DNA of 64,000 bases from Cellvibrio sp. 79 (GTDB lineage: Bacteria; Pseudomonadota; Gammaproteobacteria; Pseudomonadales; Cellvibrionaceae), in the NCBI GenBank assembly GCA_003056245.1, contig MVDH01000003.1:330187-394186 (forward strand), in the 5' to 3' direction. Below are positions 62,297 to 64,000 of this stretch, one piece after another (position 1 is the stretch's first letter; each line of letters begins with the position of its first letter). The notes under the pieces were generated by a model. It was not told the DNA's origin. It worked only from the letters and a program-made list of their open reading frames with translations, and ran no database searches. The position numbers and the translations under genes were made by a program.

Positions 62297-64000
62297 TACA
62301 GATCCGGCCCCATGCTGATGTGCAAACGCCAACCTTTGGTTTTGTCATCTTCCGTAATCGGGTCCAATGCTTTGGCTACATCGATACGGATTGGACCAAT
62401 TGGCGACACCCAGCGCACACCAACACCTGCACCTTGTTTGAGATCGAAATCGCCATCATCAATCGCGTTACCCATATCAAAAAATACCGCACCAACCCAA
62501 TTAGATTCTTCAAGACGATAATCGTATTCGACGCTGGCCACGAATAAATTATTGCCACCGATGACTTCCTGTTTTTTTGTACGCGGGTTTTCATCCGAGG
62601 GACCGAGCGATTTATAATCATAGCCGCGCACACTGGCATCACCACCGGCAAAGTAGCGCACAGAGGCGGGCAAATCTTTTACGTTGGAAATATCAGTTAA
62701 ACCCAATTCCGTACGTAACAACAAACGGCCTTTCGCCATAGGTCGAATATATTTAACGCGATTATAAAATTGCAAAAAGCTGCGATCCGAACCCAAACTT
62801 TCCGGCGATCCCGATAATTTACTAATTAAGCTCCAGCCGCGCATTGGATAGGCACTACCATCCGTTTTGGTGCGCGACAATGACACTGAGGGAATAAGCA
62901 AACCAATAGGTGCCTGCTCATCAGTACCGACTATTGACTCCTCGTAGGTATAGTCCAACGCATAGGTTTGTAACCATTTATTGTTCTGGTAATAGGTATA
63001 ACTGGCACCGTACAAATCTTTTTCGCTGTAAAAAGTATCAACAGTCTCTTCCAGATAACCTGTATAAACATTTAGAAACTCATAGGCAGGCCGACGCAAT
63101 GGAACCTTATAATTGACCAACGCCTCTTCTTTAATTTCCGACGCGGAATAATCTGCCGTTAGTGAATGTCCACGGCGATTGACGTAGCGATCTTCAAAAC
63201 CCAGCTTTACACGCGGCTCATCTGCCTCAATACCAAGGCCAATTGAATAAGCGCGACGTTTTCTTTCCTCAAGGTCGATATTAATTTGCACTTCATTATC
63301 GTTTAATGCTTGCAAATCCGGCGACACACTGGCGATTGAAAAATAATTACTGGCATTATATAAATTTTTAAGTTCGAGTAATTTTTCAGTATCGTAATAA
63401 TCGCCTTCATGGATATTGTAATAACGGCGCAAAAAGTTATCGTTCAGGATATTGTGCTTTAAATTAATCGCACCGATTTTGTAACGCGGGCCCGTGTTGT
63501 AAATCAATTCAATGACGGCAGATTTTTCTGCAACATTAACGGAGACACGCGACAGTGCAAACTCCGAATCAAAATAACCGTGGCTTGCGGCTAATGTATC
63601 GAAGCGCGATTTTAATGCTTCGTAGCGGCCATGATTTAATCGATTGCCAATCTTGATGCCGGGATTGTCGTATAACGGCTGGAAGACTTTATCGTCAATG
63701 CCCTCACCCTGGATTTCAATACGCAATTCTTTTACCAACACCGGGTCGCCGGGGGTCAGGACAATATTTAATCCCCAGCAATTTTTATTGTTTACAAATT
63801 TTGCTTCATATTCCAGTTGGTAATAGCCCAGCGCCTGGGCAGCGGCGGAAATTTCAGTTTCGGCATTGGCCAGCAGAGAGTTGAGTCGCCAAAGCGGCGC
63901 CTTGCAACTTTCGTCGGCTAGGGAAAGATGTTGGCGAATATTTTCGCGCAGGCTTTTGGTGCCGCCCTCAATGTCTATTTCCGGCTCAGCGGCATAGGCG
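62296..64000 (-). CDS. tamA: Translocation and assembly module subunit TamA (cut by window edge)
   Basis: 568 codons are in the window; the N-terminus lies beyond the right edge. The visible part begins AYAAEPEIDIEGG, probably the end of the signal peptide and the first POTRA domain, with SKADESCK-like cysteine-containing segments (residues with ADESCKAPLW and NNKNCWGLNI). Further POTRA domains follow (GDPVLVKELRIEIQGEGIDD) and then the Omp85-type barrel: AYSIGLGIEADEPRVKLGFE, YPMRGWSLISKLSGSPESLG, FAGGDASVRGYDYKSLGPSD, a lid motif with RGY, and the last strand GWRLHISMGPDL. It inserts autotransporters and other barrels together with TamB. Confidence 0.95.
   Translation of the reverse strand, partial: AYAAEPEIDIEGGTKSLRENIRQHLSLADESCKAPLWRLNSLLANAETEISAAAQALGYYQLEYEAKFVNNKNCWGLNIVLTPGDPVLVKELRIEIQGEGIDDKVFQPLYDNPGIKIGNRLNHGRYEALKSRFDTLAASHGYFDSEFALSRVSVNVAEKSAVIELIYNTGPRYKIGAINLKHNILNDNFLRRYYNIHEGDYYDTEKLLELKNLYNASNYFSIASVSPDLQALNDNEVQINIDLEERKRRAYSIGLGIEADEPRVKLGFEDRYVNRRGHSLTADYSASEIKEEALVNYKVPLRRPAYEFLNVYTGYLEETVDTFYSEKDLYGASYTYYQNNKWLQTYALDYTYEESIVGTDEQAPIGLLIPSVSLSRTKTDGSAYPMRGWSLISKLSGSPESLGSDRSFLQFYNRVKYIRPMAKGRLLLRTELGLTDISNVKDLPASVRYFAGGDASVRGYDYKSLGPSDENPRTKKQEVIGGNNLFVASVEYDYRLEESNWVGAVFFDMGNAIDDGDFDLKQGAGVGVRWVSPIGPIRIDVAKALDPITEDDKTKGWRLHISMGPDL

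Overview
The window looks like a chromosome segment of a free-living, polysaccharide-degrading gammaproteobacterium of the Cellvibrio type (Cellvibrionaceae). This is inferred from three things: secreted plant-wall enzymes (a family PL3 pectate lyase with a serine-rich linker and a GH5 endoglucanase), the classical gammaproteobacterial neighbourhoods grpE-dnaK-dnaJ, recN/fur/bamE and smpB/ratA/rnfH, and moderate base composition. No tRNA, rRNA, CRISPR array, integrase or transposase was found.

Layout. 0-5.6 kb is an AT-rich accessory stretch: a truncated FAD oxidoreductase with an MFS transporter, 1.2 kb of gene-poor DNA, two small secreted cysteine-containing proteins and a fused nucleotidyltransferase-HEPN protein. 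5.8-9.9 kb holds an exported YD/Rhs-repeat protein with a CBM6/35-like domain embedded in it, an overlapping lipoprotein gene, and a scar where an upstream Rhs gene and a substrate-binding-protein gene are both truncated. 9.9-16 kb has the pectate lyase, pgk, a DUF3800 gene and tkt. 16.3-21.3 kb is a SAM-cycle locus (ArsR-type regulator fused to a methyltransferase, metK, ahcY, metF) with a perfect 32-bp palindrome over the promoter and three copies of a GC-rich ~110-120 bp repeat, one in each intergenic gap. 21.5-25.7 kb carries tonB, rph, yicC, an exported hydrolase and a divergent CGNR-type regulator.

25.7-31.1 kb is the most interesting block: an orphan type VI secretion (T6SS) cargo cassette with no T6SS structural genes nearby. 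In transcription order it encodes a TIGR02270-type protein, a ketosynthase-fold protein, a DUF4150 PAAR-like tip, a putative DUF2515-like effector, a lipoprotein and a five-helix membrane protein; the last two are candidate immunity proteins. Next come a LysR regulator, the glutathione-dependent formaldehyde pathway (adhC, fghA), an M23 peptidase and a CPBP protease, and the heat-shock set dnaJ-dnaK-grpE with sigma-32-type promoters.

40.9-55.4 kb is rich in signalling: a chemoreceptor, recN, fur, bamE, an Hpt-REC-REC-GGDEF protein divergent from an HD-GYP phosphodiesterase, and an operon of two large sensor kinases plus a stand-alone receiver with translationally coupled starts. The right end holds rnfH-ratA divergent from smpB, the GH5 enzyme, and tamB-tamA (tamA runs off the edge).

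All family assignments come from reading translated motifs. No database search was possible.
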